64,000 bases of DNA from Varroa destructor (lineage: Eukaryota; Arthropoda; Arachnida; Mesostigmata; Varroidae). The position numbers were made by a program, and so were the translations under genes. The notes below the pieces were generated by a model, which had not been told where the DNA came from, ran no database searches, and saw only the letters and a program-made list of their open reading frames with translations. Location of the stretch: the NCBI RefSeq assembly GCF_002443255.2, contig NW_019211455.1, positions 11,478,280-11,542,279 on the forward strand, given 5' to 3'. Shown piece after piece: positions 1 through 13,901 of the stretch. How positions within the stretch are numbered: position 1 is the stretch's first letter; each line of letters begins with the position of its first letter.

Positions 1-2561
1 AAAGATCCAAAGACGGCTGTAACGGCCAGAGTCGTCGTTGTCTGCCTTTTCCTCTTGCATCGCCTCCCGATAACCGACATCTCCTCGTTAACTGGGCAAC
101 GTTTCGTAGTCGACGTTTTGTCTCGTTGCCATCTCATGCTCCTGTCATAGGCGGCCATTTTAATAGCAACGGTTGTAGCAATAGCATCAGGCGGTACTGG
201 ATCGTGGTTGTGACGGCATGTGGCAGTCGTTATTATTGTTGATGCGGCTAACCAGCGAAACTAGGTCAGTCGGTGCCTAAGGCCGTCAGCCGCTTAGGAA
301 TTATTTTAACATAGCATCTCTATAACGACAACTACGAATAGCTAGATATCAGGTAACGACAACAAGGATGCGCGTTTCGGATTCTCAGAAGATTTCAACA
401 GCGGCAACGGCGACAACCGTAACAACAGTCGTCTAAAACTTGTGTCGTTCGCTAGCCGAAGTAAATTCTGCGGATATCATCAGGACCAGGGACAGAAAAG
501 GCGACGTCTCCTTGCAAGCTCAACCAAGTCCTTCAAGTGTTTCAAGAAGGTGACTCGTGCCGAACACAGCGAGGCCATCCCAAGGAAAATAGGCTAAGAA
601 TTATCGTTTCTAGTACTGCTGTTACGGCTATAAAGAACGCCACTAAAAATAAGGCATATCGATGCTAAGATACCGTTTGGAACATCATAGCGCAACCCAC
701 TCTCCCCGAGACAGATAGGATGCATTAATTATTCTATAAAATCTCCACTGCTGCGTTGGCGGAACCGATAATAGCAATAGAATAAAAACATAGCGATAGA
801 ATAATTATACTGATAGCAGGACCATCATATAGTATGCTGCCACTAGAAGCAAATGCGACATATTTCGAATTTAAATTAGACGGGCGAAATGATGATATTT
901 TTTTTATATGTGTTATAGACATTTTCCTTTATTGTCCCAATGCTCGTGAATCGACCAAATATGTTGGATATTGTTTTGCTCAATCCAGGAAGTAATCGAA
1001 TGCTGGAGATGAGGTCTGGGGGGTCGCGTCAAATGATCGTGTTGCGTCGTACGAGTCTTAAGACTTATGAGTCTCTTGAGGAACTCGAGATAGCAGGCGA
1101 CTGTTATTATTCTGATTGTTTGTTTTTTTAACGAGTATTTCATAGCAACAGATGTCTTTGATGTCCATTGTGAGCATTAGCATCACCTTGCATTGGAACC
1201 TATTCGATTTTTCTCTAAGGCGAGACTGTTCTGACGCCTGGTCCCTTTTGGCTGGCGATAGGTATTAAACCATGCCTCGTCTACGCCGACCGTATGCTAC
1301 AAGAGGATTCTTTATTGATAGAAATTCTGCAGATTTTACATAGAATGCGTCGTATGCATTTGCAACTAACCTCGAGACAATTGATGAGAAGTCAATTTTT
1401 TACTCGGTTTTTACATTTTCAATATTTCTCTTATAAATCTGTAATACGTTATATGTGAGATATCAATTTTGGCCAACAGAGCCCCTAGACTCCAAGCTCT
1501 ATTTTCGTGAAAGGTCTCTTCAGTAGCGGCACTGTGATCTTGTTCTTCGGTCCTGGACATCTGCTCACCTCCTCGTTCGCTTTTAATCTCTAGGTTTCTG
1601 TTCTTAGTACGTTTGCACCGTTTATATTCGTAGTGTGCTTTAGCTCAAGACCATCTTACCTAACGACTTCACCAATCCTCAATTAATTTTCACAGCGGTG
1701 TAACCTTCGAGCAAAGCTGATTTTTAACTTTAAAGAATTTTCTTCTGAAGCCATTTCTCCTGGAATAGGCTCAGTCGGTTTTTACGCACAAGTTTCTAGA
1801 AGACGGGCATATTTATCAGCAAGAATATTTTTTGACTATAATATTTCGAGCTAAATCGAAAGTGATGAAGTTTCTAAAGGCTTTCGCTTACAACGGCCTG
1901 ACACTATAGGATACAGTTAGACATATAATATCTGACATGGTGTTTTGTCTTGTACAGTGCACTAAGCAAAAGACAATGATTATTACATATTTTCGTTTGT
2001 TTTATTTCGCATAACTGTGCCAAAAGGTTTTCTTTGGACGATTCTGTCATTGATCATTTTAGGCGCACACGTAAGTTGAGCGTAACTTGTTGAAACAGAT
2101 TTTATTTTTCAATAATCGCGTTCATCTGCCTATTTTACTTCTTTGTTTTTTGTTATGATGGCCGTTTACAGTCAGAATTTGTACAAGCACAGAAGTGTTT
2201 TTGTCGTCAATGACACAACGAGAAGGAGTCCTTAGGATAGTTGAAACAGCGTTATCTAGGCGAGCAGAATTGCCTCCTCTAGTCTATGTGTGATTAGCGT
2301 ACACCTGGACACCAAACTGAGGAAGTGATATTAGATTTACCTGTATATGTGTGCTACTACATAGCATCAAGCCTCTTTATATCAAAGCTTGTTTCCAATA
2401 CGACTAGCGACGTGTTACCCAATCAACGATCTTAGCTTACTCAGGCCTTTTCACGCACGGCAGTCGAATGTCGCAAATATTGCCCAGCGTCCCAGCCGCG
2501 GTTCTCTATCGTGTTATGTGGGATATCATTGGCCCACAAGCTCTTCGTTCAGCGTACCTGG

Positions 2562-2577
2562 ATGTGCCTAGGCACAT
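2562..2577. repeat. 16-bp perfect palindrome
   Basis: ATGTGCCTAGGCACAT equals its own reverse complement. About one perfect 16-bp palindrome is expected by chance in 64 kb, so no function is implied. Confidence 0.9.
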
Positions 2578-3268
2578 AAGTTGAATTGCATGAGTACAAC
2601 TAATAGTAGACATGTTTGCTGGAGGCCCTAGAAGCTATTCTAGAGTGCCTTAGCATTAGGTAATGAAACGTTAGCTTTTCAACAAAAAATTCAACCGACT
2701 TTACCTCCCGTCTGGGGGACGCCACGGGGTTGTTACAAACGTAAGCTAATAATGCTTAATAGCATAAAATGACATCATTTCTGAGCGAATTCGACGTCGC
2801 ACCCGCTTCTTTCTCCGCTTGGAGCAAAGCGGTAGCGCGGATTCAGAAATGGGCGAGATCAAACCAGGATATGACGTCTAATAGGCTTTTACACTTCAGG
2901 GGAAGTTGTCCGATTTCACAATACTCTCAATTTAGTTGAATGCTTTCGTAGTTCTGTGAAGGTGTATGGACGAATGCGCTGTCTATCCGACAGGCCCTCG
3001 CCTAACCCTTGAGGGCCACAGAGGATGTCTGAGTGAGCACTAACGCTTTATGCCGCCCCGGCTTGCTTGAACAGAAAGCCAACAACGGTAACGGGGTCGC
3101 GACTCGCCCCCTCCGCGGTAGTTGTATCCGCTCTGCCGATCCACGGCGAGGAAGGAAATCTACTGAACGCTAACTTCCCCTATGGATCCAACGGATCGAT
3201 TTTGCCAACCGTCTGGCGATGTCACAATTAGGTTTTCATTAATTTTTGTTGCTTACTGTACGTCCTGG

Positions 3269-3304
3269 CTCGGTCTCGGCTGGCAGAAACTAGCCGAAGC
3301 CGAG
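3269..3304. repeat. Imperfect GC-rich hairpin
   Basis: The arms 3269-3281 and 3292-3304 pair at 11 of 13 positions across a 10-base loop. The two mismatches are adjacent. Both arms are built from CTCGG/CCGAG steps, so the hairpin may reflect local cryptic simplicity and not a functional RNA. Confidence 0.75.
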
Positions 3305-4174
3305 CGTTTTTCTGACACGTGAGTCAACAAAACCCTGGGTAGAAGCAGCGCATACAACTTAGTCATGGTAGCACAATACGTTTATGGTAAAGTGTCCACC
3401 TTAAAAGCCTTAAAGAAAGCTCCACCTTACAAATGGGTTCGTCAGACGTAGAGTATCTGTAATCTTTGGACAAATTTCTAGGGCTGGTTAACAATAGCTT
3501 AGACGATAAAAACGACGATATGAATGAGTCAAGACAAACATGTGCCCACATATATATAATAAAATACAATCCAAGGTCGAATTGTGTGAATTTTGAATCT
3601 TATCTAACAAATACGACAAGAAGATGAAATTATACATAGCGTGCGTTGGTGTATTTCACTGTTCGCGTTTTCTACCCTTTGTATTAAATTTTTTCTTTCT
3701 AGGATTTTTACGGCGGTTGGCCTGATAGGTATCGTCGGTTTTAGCCTGTGGTAATTTTCGAAATGGCTTTCCTTGTAGACGATAACGATATTTGATGCAT
3801 CTCGTTGAAATTCTGTTCTTTGATATTTTATGAGGCGGTCAATACAAAATGTTATCAGTGTTTTTCATCGTTTTCTGTCGGAGATAACGAGTGAAGGATG
3901 TCGTCAATGCAAACAACGAGACTCACATTTATATTAAAGACGCTAAACGAAAATGACATTAATACGATCTTTTATAGTACTATTACGTGTCTAGAGATGT
4001 TTAGAGCGATGCTGATGTATACAGCCCGACAAGCAAGACAGCGTGACTGACCTGGGACGGCTGTAAAAAGAAGGGTCTGCACCAGGAGACTTGGGTAAAG
4101 GATGCCAAAACAACTAGAAAGTGTACTAGGAAAGTGCAATACTGCATTATGTATACACGCATACGAACACTCGT

Positions 4175-4177
<3 letters not shown>

Positions 4178-4205
<28 letters not shown>
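4178..4205. repeat. (AT)14 microsatellite
   Basis: An uninterrupted AT dinucleotide run of 28 bases, and a likely polymorphic locus. Confidence 0.97.
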
Positions 4206-4213
<8 letters not shown>

Positions 4214-4841
4214 GACAAACGTGGATTTTAAATACATTTTTTCGAAATGTTTAGGGTTAGCCGATACTGTGCATTAGTATACAAAACAACTCATTGGTTC
4301 TGGTGCAGTGGATTGATTCGTCCTAATATCGAAATAGTCTTCTCAATAAGGCCACAAGCTATTTCTGCCAGAAGCGGAACTTCACACCATTTAGATCCGA
4401 TCACACCGACCTACGATGAAATACCTAACAGGTTAGATCTGACAGTCGGTGGAGTTATCGACGCACATCGAAAACTAGGAGTTCGTCATCTTTAAGCAGG
4501 CCCCTTCAAGGTGGCCTGCCTCCTTGATGGACTAACGGCGCGCCTGAATATCTAAGCATCTGCTCTGCCAGACCCTTTTTCTTTCTCTAGCCTTACGTCA
4601 GCGCTCGCTTCAGATGCCAGTTGCTACTTCGAAAGCTTCAGTTTCGCGCCGAAGTTGCGTAACCCGTCAGCTCTTGAGCTATTCGGCTCTTCAAAGTAGC
4701 TAACTTATGCTAGGAGCGAACGGCTACAGACGCCCAGTCAGGCCAACAGACGCTGTTCCCTATTACGTATTGGGATGCGTACTAAGTCTTCGTCAACGGT
4801 AATAACAGCCGTGTACTTATACAGCATGTAACAGAAGATTA

Positions 4842-4885
4842 CTGTGTGTTATGCCAGTCGTGCAGGGCCGAAGGCCTTAACACAG
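4842..4885. repeat. Two-part hairpin
   Basis: An outer stem joins CTGTG..TTA near 4842 to TTAACACAG at 4877-4885 with a two-base bulge. An inner GGCC-GAA-GGCC stem-loop sits at 4867-4877. It is modest in length and may be chance. Confidence 0.55.
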
Positions 4886-7800
4886 AGTCGATAGACGGTC
4901 TCAAGCTCGAGCAAAAAAGAGAAAGCAAAAAGGCTCGATTTTCGCTAGTTGTCACGACCAATGAGTATTCATTTTATTCGCATTAAAGTTACATGATGCC
5001 ATGATATTCTACAGGCGACTGTACTTTCGGGATGGGAACTCTGCACGCTGCGTATTACGACGACAGACTATTGATAATACATTCATACGGAATATATAAA
5101 CCTTCACTACGACTGATCTCGAAGCTTGCATCAAGAGACACAATATAGTTTGCTCCTTCCGTGAATGTGGGCTTTTAGGTCAAGAAACAACAAAGCTGTG
5201 CTTGCCGAAGTTGGTTAAGGATAATTTTAATTTTAAGCGCTTTTACGTTCGTCGACGCACAATTATCTATTAATATTCGATAGTGCAATTCATTATAAAC
5301 TACGCCAGGTGTGTCCGTAAGCCATGCGAAACTTAACTGCAGAACTTCCGTCATCTAACAGTTGTCTCGTGTTTTTCGTATGACGTGGCCGATGCAACTG
5401 TCTTCCGCATTATGAATGTTCGCTTAATCATTTAGACTGGAGCATCACTAACACACGGTTGAGGTATAAGTTCGAAAAAGTTCTCCGAAACAGCTTAATG
5501 AAGCACTACAAATCCTAGATTTAGACTAGAAAGATTATAAGTCAAATAGATCATTGATCAAGAACACATTCAAATGGGGAAATAACCTGGAGCGTCTTTT
5601 TCATTTCGGAGTAATTTACCTACAGGCTTATGAAAGTAATCCTTTTTTTCCTTGTATTATATTGTTATCGGATAAATCTACGGAGTTCGGCTTCTGTAGA
5701 CGGTAGAAGATCCCATCGTAACAAATATATGTACTGCAGACGAAAAAAACCCCGTCGACATTATTGCTTTTTGCGATCTATTCACTCACATAAGACAGAC
5801 AAGCTTCTTTATGAGATTTTCACTCGTGTCAAGTTTGTACACACGATATGCAATCACTTGTTCGGCCGTACTCTTAATAGAGAACTTCGGACATGGATAT
5901 GTGTTTGTGTGTCTGGGGGTCTCTGTGAGGACTGTTCACTGGAGGTCTGAATTGCTAAAAGATTTCGAGAAGGATAATAGTCGCCCTTATTGGACGGAGT
6001 CAGAGGCCGTTGTATAACCAGACCTTGCGATCACACACGGCTATTGACAAACTCGTCAAAGACAAACGGCATGCGCCCAGTTGACGTCTGCATCGTTTTC
6101 GAAGCCGCTCGAGCTTACAGTCGTCATCTTTCTGTTCAGTGAATGAAAAATAAACATTGAAATATTGCAAATACAAAGGCAAACATAAAATAAAGTGTAG
6201 AACCTACACAGTGTCGAAGATCACTATCCATTAATATGATGTACGCGGCAAAATTGGCCTTAAGGAAAATTTTCTAATCTTCATTTTTGTATACAGCCAC
6301 ATCAATTGTAGCAATAATGGCAGTAGCAATAATTTATGATAACGGGCAGCGTCTAATCTAAATGCGATTTTTTTTTTATACGTGCTCAATATTGTATGGG
6401 TATTGCCATCGTTCCAAAGCACACTAAAAACCTGTACAGACGATAGTATAGAAACGTGCAAAAAAACATAACTCTTTCTATTTATTTAGCTTGTTATTTT
6501 TTCTCCGTATATTGTATTTCCGAAGTAAAGACGCTGATAGTTTTCACTACGTTTCCGTCTCACTTCACGATAGCAACTGGATACGCAGTGTAGCACTGTA
6601 GTTAATATAATTAGTGCTAACTATCGCCAATGTTAACGAACATATTACCATTATTCTTTATTACCAATCATTATCCGATAATACACTCATAAACGCATGG
6701 GAAAATCGACTAGAGTCATGCGACTCGTCTATACCACTGAGCAGCATTTATTGGCATTTAGGTGCATTTTCGTACCATCTTGAGTTTCTCACCGATACGC
6801 GTACACATCTAGACAGAAACGAAAAAAGAGAGTAACGCTAGTCCTTCCCTGCGTACCGAATGCACAGCGGTTAACTTAGAAAAGGGTTAAGTTAGGAAGT
6901 CAGCCGCTGCGGGCTTGCTGCTCCTTTGTGTGTGCTGGTGGATACAGCTCCCGGATGATATACAGTCTTTACCTAGTCCCGGTGACACCTGCAGGAAGTG
7001 CCAATGATAAGGACTTGCTTTCTCCCGCTGTTCTGCACACTCGCACACGAACACCCGCAAACAAACACATACAACTCTGCATTTTACATAGGTGACACGA
7101 CCGTCAGCAAGCACGATCGGGGCTCACATGGGAACGAGTTAACGCTTGGGAATACTACAACGATTCGGCCAATCACTATTGGTTCGCTTTCTTAGCACAA
7201 GAAAATCAAACGCTTTTGCGACATCGATACACTCTCATTAAAGTGTGAGAGCTGGTACCACCGCCACATGTGCGTCCTGAACTACATGCCGTAAGCTGTA
7301 TACTATGCACACAACCAATTGTAGCCGAGGGTAGTTCATTCAGTAAACCAGGCAGACGTTTTGTCCCACAACGAAGAATACATGATCTGCCGACTTTTAA
7401 CAGGGCAAGTTGGCAAAACAGGACAAAATCAGCACTCACCCGTTTTACTGTAATCGAAATGTGCGAATTCAATTTCAAATTGAGCCTTATAAATACAGAG
7501 ATTTATTTCTTTGATTAATCAGAGCTCAGTCAGTCCATAACGTAATGCCTAGTCCAGCGTTGATATCCTGCTGACGTTGACCTGCAGAGACATCCAATGC
7601 TCTTCCCCTTCTACCGAGCGTATTCTTATCTCTTATACATAAACAGACGAATATCTGACGCTCATGGCGGAGTGCGATTTGCGGTCGCCACGCGTAGCCC
7701 TTACTTGGTCTCCCAGTTGTCTCGTCGCATTCCGTAGTTCCTGCTGCCGCCCTTATCGTCGCCCTCGTTAATGGCCGTGCCTGTGTCGTCAACTACGATT

Positions 7801-9341
7801 ATAGGCATGACGATGACTATGACATTATTGATCGTCGTCGTACTTTTTTTTGCCATTGGTAAAAATGAGACCAACGCTCAAAATTCAAGTGTTCAGCTCA
7901 TCTGACACGTTTCTGGCTTTCATTTTGTGTGTCATCTGTGTATGTATGTTATTTGTGTATGTTTGTGGGCGTTTTTGTTAGACATACAAGTGGCGTTGTT
8001 GGGATGCAAAGCTACGAAATTGCTTAGACCGCGCTCTTACACTACTAGGACCGGTTACGGGTGAATAGCCCGGCGCACAGCTGTGGCTCGCTGGGTGACT
8101 AGATGGATGCACGAAGGGAATACTCAACTCTATCATCACGAGTCCTCTGCTCTTTCGCTCTGATAGCCTCTGTACTAGTGCGTGAGTATCCCTGTTCATT
8201 CTGCCACGACCATCGTCATCGTCGTAGTAGGATTATAATAATCAGCGACATCTTGAACAATAGCAACAATAAAGGTAATGGCGTAGGCACAACGAATTAC
8301 ATGTAACAGTATTTCATTCAATATATAGGAATTTGTAAACTGTTGCGGGAGTTTACAAAGCTCTGAGAATGTTCAACAATAACATCAGCTTCGAGAAACA
8401 AGAAAACACGGACTAGCTTGTCCTAACTCGCACCCCCTTAACATGCTGGATGGCCGGCACTCGCTCGCACTATTTTCGCGACGAGTGCCTATGGGACGCA
8501 CGAAGGACGAAAACGCACGGCCAATGTCACAATCAGATGAGATAGTATTACTCAAGAGGGATGGCTCAATTAACTACCTTGATAATAGTCAACGTTAACA
8601 TAACCCGCTTAATAAAGCCGCCGCGGTGATGGCCAGTCCACTAAAGATCAACTCGTATAACAGTTGCACCAGGCCGCCAATCAGGCCCGTTTGATTATCC
8701 ATCGCTTCAACAACCTCACAGGATTTCGCTTGTCGATATTTACTCTACAACGAAGATTTGGCGGCTATAATAACAGCGGCAGAGGAATAATAATACAACA
8801 AAGCAACGAAAACCAGACAGAAGCGATACTGACCCTATGCCAAGCCCTATGGCAAAACTTCAGTATTGCCATCATTGACAAATAGATGTGTCGAGATGAA
8901 CTGGCACTACATTTCTGTATGAATTTGGTAGATGAAGTGCGTTCAGGGCTGGCAGCAGATACTTGCAGAGCTCTACGTATGTGTCATCAGCTCTCGTTAA
9001 TAGAGTTTACATGGTAAAGCCGCAAAAGAGTTAACGACCTCAGTAGTAGAGGTAGCAGTATAAATACTCTAGCTGATAGTCGCGGCAGGATCCTTGAAAG
9101 CTGAGCTGATATTGCCGTAACTCTTTGTTACCTGTTAACTCAGTTTGGAGTAATTAAGAAGACAAACAATAACTGATCTTCTATATAAACCAGGCAGATT
9201 CGAACATGTTACCATAACAATCATACCTATTCGAAATTACCGTAACATAAGAGATTTAGGAGATCGCCATCGTTGAATTTCCTCCACAAGTGATTCAGCG
9301 ATTAGTAACGTTGTAAAATTGTCGCTCGTTGACGTTTCCAA

Positions 9342-9378
9342 TGCCATTACTCTGATGGCATTGCTGCCATTACTCTGA
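9342..9378. repeat. 14-bp direct repeat, 23-bp period
   Basis: TGCCATTACTCTGA occurs at 9342-9355 and again at 9365-9378. This is a small slippage-type duplication. It lies inside a 62-codon minus-strand frame (9237-9425) of no recognised family. Confidence 0.9.
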
Positions 9379-10043
9379 AGCTGTGTAAAAATCGAGTCAA
9401 GATCTCTGAGCGGCCTGAAGGGCAACGTCTGTAGAACAGCTTAAGGTTCAGAAGCCACCTATTCGAGTACGTCGCTCACCCCAGACGAACCCCACTTACG
9501 GAACCGTAGCAGCTTTCTACTAAGGTCTATTTTCATCTATACGTTTATCTGTCTACCCTCTGTTAATGTGGCTATCACTACTGCATCTTGAAAATTGACC
9601 AAGAGCCACTACTGCACTCAAAATGAAATTCACGTGCTTGGCACAACAGTAAGAGCAACGGGAACGCAGAGCCGTCCCCACATTCACGCTGCATATGTGC
9701 GCCTGGGTAAGAATTCTTGATGATACGACCGGACGAACGTGTTGAGCGGTCTATTTGTATTGCTTACGATCTTTGGATATAGCGCCATTTCATAATCTAT
9801 AGGTAGTATCTTCATCGAAGGTGACGATGGTGCAACAGTTTTCAATGAGACGATCCGAAACCATCTCGCAAACGTTTCAAGTAGCCACATCAAACCGATT
9901 TACATTGGAGCACCCGTTGGAGCACTGATAGCAAGAGGGTTAAAAGCAGCGGCGGCACCTCGGGATCTCCTCGCCTAGCTAACCTCAGCCCAACCTTAAA
10001 ACTTGGCCAGCACTATCGAGAAGATGGGATAGGTGTTTCCTCC

Positions 10044-10069
10044 TTTTTTTTTTTTTGTTATTTTTTTTT
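10044..10069. repeat. Interrupted poly(T) tract
   Basis: Thirteen T residues, then GTTA, then nine T residues. It could be the reversed poly(A) tail of a retroposed copy. I see no matching transcript body or target-site duplication, so this stays a simple homopolymer. Confidence 0.9.
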
Positions 10070-13000
10070 AGCAATCGGTACACGCATCTACACACTGATT
10101 AGCTATAGTCGTAAAGCAAAAAATCCGAACCGATTCAAACGAACAGACCAGACCAAATCAACCGAAAAAAACCTCTCAATTCCGGCTAAGCAGACGCTCG
10201 TAGCTAACGCAGACGGGTAGCCTCAGTGGTTGGATGAGAATCAACCACGCTTTGATGATGATTGCAATATCAATACAGACTCTATACAGCTAACTGTATG
10301 AGAGCTGTTGCCGTCGTTTTAAAAACTCCCGTTACTCTCACTCGCCCATTTTTCGGATTCCCGACGGTTCTGAACCCTACTAGTACAGAACACCCGTTGG
10401 TAGCCACCGCCTTCCTGCCGTAGCTCTCCTTGTCGATCAAAGGCGAAGCCATAGAGCGACGAGCACCGCACCTATGCAATGTAACGCGGCCCATAGGTAA
10501 GTTACGCTGGTAGAGAGAAGAAGAAATAGCTCGAAGCTGAGAGAGACACCGGCGAATTGCGAGTGCTTAGGTCGCACCTTGCTTTCCCGCTTCGTTGTAG
10601 CCTGTGAGTGCAGAATCTCAACCCGTCAATTGAACCCTGCCTGCGACACCTCAACGAAAAGCAAGACCAATAGTTGAAGTTGCGACAGGGCGCTACGTTA
10701 AGACGAGTCGTTGCTCGGAGTCTACTTGGATATGCGGCTACGAAGCTGCGAGGTTGAGCATCTTCGAGCTCTGCTTACAAAAAGCATCCTCGTCCAGGTT
10801 GTTCGTGAGCTTACATCACTCGGCCTAAACTATCTTCGGGCGATACACATGTAGAAAAGCAGTGCGCGCTCACACAGTTCCCTCTAATCTACCAACCCTT
10901 AGGTAGCAAATCAAATTCAGGTTCTTTGATGTCATTTGCTTGGTTCAAGACGAAGCCATCAATAGGCAAAAAAAAAACAAAGATGGTCGTTTTTCCCTTG
11001 CCGTTTGCTGCTTGGCATTCAGCTTGTAGTGGCAAGAGACCTGGCTAGGTGCCTAAACCGATCGAGGTTATACCTCTATACAATAGATACTACATGTGTT
11101 GCTATGTAGAAATGGGCCTGAAGGCAGAAAAAAGAAAACGCGTCATAACCAGTTTGTTGTTGTCGTTGTCGAGGAATGTCGCAGATAGTTATCAGTATAC
11201 GTGCGTCTAATTGGGATCCTGCGCGCATGATTCTTGCCAGCCATATGTGCGGGATCGTGTTCATTTAAGAGCTCGTTGGATCAAGGGCCAGCTGATCATG
11301 AATGGATCGATCGTACTTGCAGTTGTTAGTAGTCGTAGTGGTAGTAATAATATTTCATTCAGCCTGAACACGATCTTCCGCCTAACTGTTCTCTATCCGT
11401 GCGAACCAGCACGTTCTATCGCAGTCGTCGTCTTTTTCTTTCCCTTTGCAAAAGTATTCTTTCAATCCAGCGCAGCCGGTGGCACAACTTAAAGCCAGCC
11501 CAAGTTAGTTGCTCGTTTCAGTCGACGTGTGAAAGTTCGTTGTTTAAATACAACTCTTTCCCATCGTGACTTCTTTGCGGATCGATTTTCCCATGGCTAT
11601 TGATTTCTTCATTAGCAAGAGAGCTGCGCGCCGCCAATTCTTATCAGAATATATGTAACAGTCAACACCCTAACCCTTTAATGAGAAACCGTTTAAAGCC
11701 AGCTTTTTTTACAATAGCCAGACTTCATTACTTGCAGTTTTATATATATATATATAAGGAGAAAGGAAGGAAGGCCAGGTATCTCAGCAATACAGGCAAA
11801 AGTCCGTTACAGCATTACCCACATAAGTACAGTATAACCATGTACGGCATGGTTCTATACTAGTTGGTACATCCTTCTGGCTCGAACTAGCGTTCTATAG
11901 ATGACAATTGCTACAGACATGAAGTGTCGTTTGGACAACGAGTTTCACCCTGTTTAATCTCTCTCATTGTCAATCCTGTACCTCACCGACCTAGTGAGCA
12001 ATACGAACTGGAGATATGGTCCTGTTGGGTCATCTTCCACAACCGAATTTGGTCCCATTCCGTCCAGGTGAAGGTTGTTTTATCTTTCGATATTCACAGT
12101 CGCGAAAGGAGGTCATCGGCAACTCCTAGATCGTCGGCGCTGTCATGTCGTTCAAACGGCAACGGGAAGATGTACCTGTCGGTGGAATAAGCGGCTGAGA
12201 TCTTCGTGCTATGTTCGACGTGAACGAGATAAATGTTGACGCCGTGGCCGAATAAGTTACGTTTGTGCCCCGTCCCTTCCCTCTGTTTTATCGCAGCTCC
12301 TCCTGCGTTGGGCAGAAAATATACTTTCATACTCTTCTAGGCCCCTCCGCCTCATTCTAACCGCGCGGAGACTCACTCATTCGCTTATGGGCATTATGCC
12401 TCTCCAACAGTGCCGCATGCTGCCTCTTCTTTATTTTCCCCATCCAGAAAGGCATACACATACATGCATAACGTATTACAGTCGAAAGAAGCGGTCTCAT
12501 GTGCTGGTGCGTCGGTTTTTTAGTCGGGAGGGCAGAATCGAGGGCCAACGACAAGGAGCACTTATACGCCACAGCAAGAGCGAACTCCCGCTCCGAAACG
12601 ATTCGAATGGCGAGCAACGATTGTTCAAAGCAGGTATTGTTCTGGCGGTAGGCCGGTTCTTATTGGCGTCCTGTTAAACCGACTGCCATCACGATGCATT
12701 CCGCTCTTCGGTAGATCTACTTCTTCGAAATGCTAAAGCCTACACCGGCGTGCTAGCTGTAGCTGCAGCCATGGCGACGGCGATGAGAAAAGCTAGCGTC
12801 CGAGATTTATGACTTTCAACAGTCAAATACAAACAACGGAAAAACCAGTGAAAGATAGAACTGGCATAAGAAGAAAACCCGAACCGCGAACGATGAAAAA
12901 TGCAGTCTGAATCAGCATGAGGAACGGCAGTTTAGCGGCGAAACGCCATCTCGTATCATTGACCACTAAGGCCATAGAGCCCTGGAGGTGGAAGGGGAGT

Positions 13001-13327
13001 CAATAACACTGAAGCCAAGCAAGCTAAAGCAATAGGCAACGCGAAAAAGACGAACCGGCGTCGCTGTACTCGTGGTAATCGTATTTTTAAAAAACACAAA
13101 AAATGAAAGGAAAAGCGAAGTCTGAGCACGATACTGTACGATATGTGGTCTTGTCAAAACCCAGAGTTTTTCTATGCTGAACATGAGATTTCTACACCTG
13201 GACGTACGAAGTGCCACCACACAAAAAGACTCAGCTTCACTTCAAGACTCAGCCAGAATCGAAAAAGAGAGATTTCCTTTTTATAACAGGAACACCCAAT
13301 AGAAAGCGGATATACCTGCCATTACAC
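10070..13327. other. Anonymous DNA with one short AT run
   Basis: No gene recognised. A (TA)8 run lies at 11741-11756. Short frames exist, for example minus 10282-10494 (70 codons) and minus 12094-12330 (78 codons), but none has domain motifs, and overlapping frames on the opposite strand look equally good. Confidence 0.55.
11741..11756. repeat. (TA)8 microsatellite
   Basis: Uninterrupted TA run of 16 bases. Confidence 0.95.
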
Positions 13328-13346
13328 TATATATATATATATATAT
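13328..13346. repeat. (TA)n microsatellite
   Basis: TA run of about 19 bases at the edge of an AT-rich block that extends to about 14.6 kb. Confidence 0.95.
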
Positions 13347-13502
13347 TCTTTGTTTTTTTGCCATATTTCGGAACGCTTATGTTTAGGATATTTCCGAGTA
13401 TCTTAACAAGTCGCCAAAAACGTCAAAAGATATATAATTCAAAATCGACGAAGATCAACTTTAGCATGGAAGTTCGCCATATCTGTCAATTTATATGATT
13501 AG

Positions 13503-13898
13503 CTATAATTCTAACGTTAAGGTGACAACACTCTGATCCCGTTCTTCATCTTCGTCATGATAAATTTTTAGATAATATTCTAGCGAGACTGGCACAACAT
13601 ACGCGACCCTTGCAAAAGACCTTCCGTAACCGGAATCATCAACTAGATCCATTAGTAAATAATTGAACCTACGAAATAACACGGTCGATACTGGCTTATC
13701 GCGTCTATATCCGATCAAAGGCGTCGTTCTAGGGAAGAAAATATCAAAGTAGTGCATCTGTGAGCTTCTCCAGGTGGAGCTCCCTTTTTCTGGACGGGTC
13801 GAACTAATGGGGAAAAGATCGGAAATTTCAACACAAGCCGTTGTTGGCCACAATGCATCATTCCAATCCAGTGGAATATATATACGGTATGATTTCGA
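13503..13898 (-). CDS. Orphan open frame, 131 sense codons, possible gene or insertion fossil
   Basis: On the minus strand a stop-free frame runs from just after a TGA (13899-13901) to a TAG at 13503-13505. The first ATG-initiated stretch is internal, and a TTG at 13851-13853 is the earliest start-like codon. The translation is unusually protein-like, with mixed hydrophobic and charged residues, no low complexity, aromatic pairs, and an acidic segment (HDEDEERD) near the C-terminus. I recognise no family. Shorter minus-strand frames of similar character continue upstream to about 14.5 kb in shifting frames, which would fit a decayed coding relic such as an old inserted element or an exon. Length alone is not significant, because several frames of this size are expected by chance in 64 kb. 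Confidence 0.2.
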   Translation of the reverse strand, partial: SKSYRIYIPLDWNDALWPTTACVEISDLFPISSTRPEKGSSTWRSSQMHYFDIFFPRTTPLIGYRRDKPVSTVLFRRFNYLLMDLVDDSGYGRSFARVAYVVPVSLEYYLKIYHDEDEERDQSVVTLTLEL

Positions 13899-13901
13899 TC
13901 A

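Larger units (their letters stand above)
1..4177. other. Anonymous DNA, no gene recognised
   Basis: All open frames here are under about 80 codons, and none shows a motif, codon bias or splice-site context that I trust. No microsatellite or transposon end is visible. The only structured items are a 16-bp palindrome and an imperfect hairpin, both listed separately. This is probably intergenic or intronic. Confidence 0.6.
4206..10043. other. Anonymous DNA, no gene recognised
   Basis: Mixed composition with only short open frames. The best is an 82-codon ATG frame at 4247-4495 on the plus strand, without recognisable domains. The stretch also holds a two-part hairpin (4842-4885) and a 14-bp direct repeat (9342-9378). 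No exon, RNA gene or transposon is recognised. Confidence 0.55.

Noticed and set aside
10215..10235. tRNA-like D-arm word (GTAGCCTCAGTGGTTGGATGA)
   Set aside because: No T-arm with GGTTCRANNCC downstream, and no closing acceptor stem.
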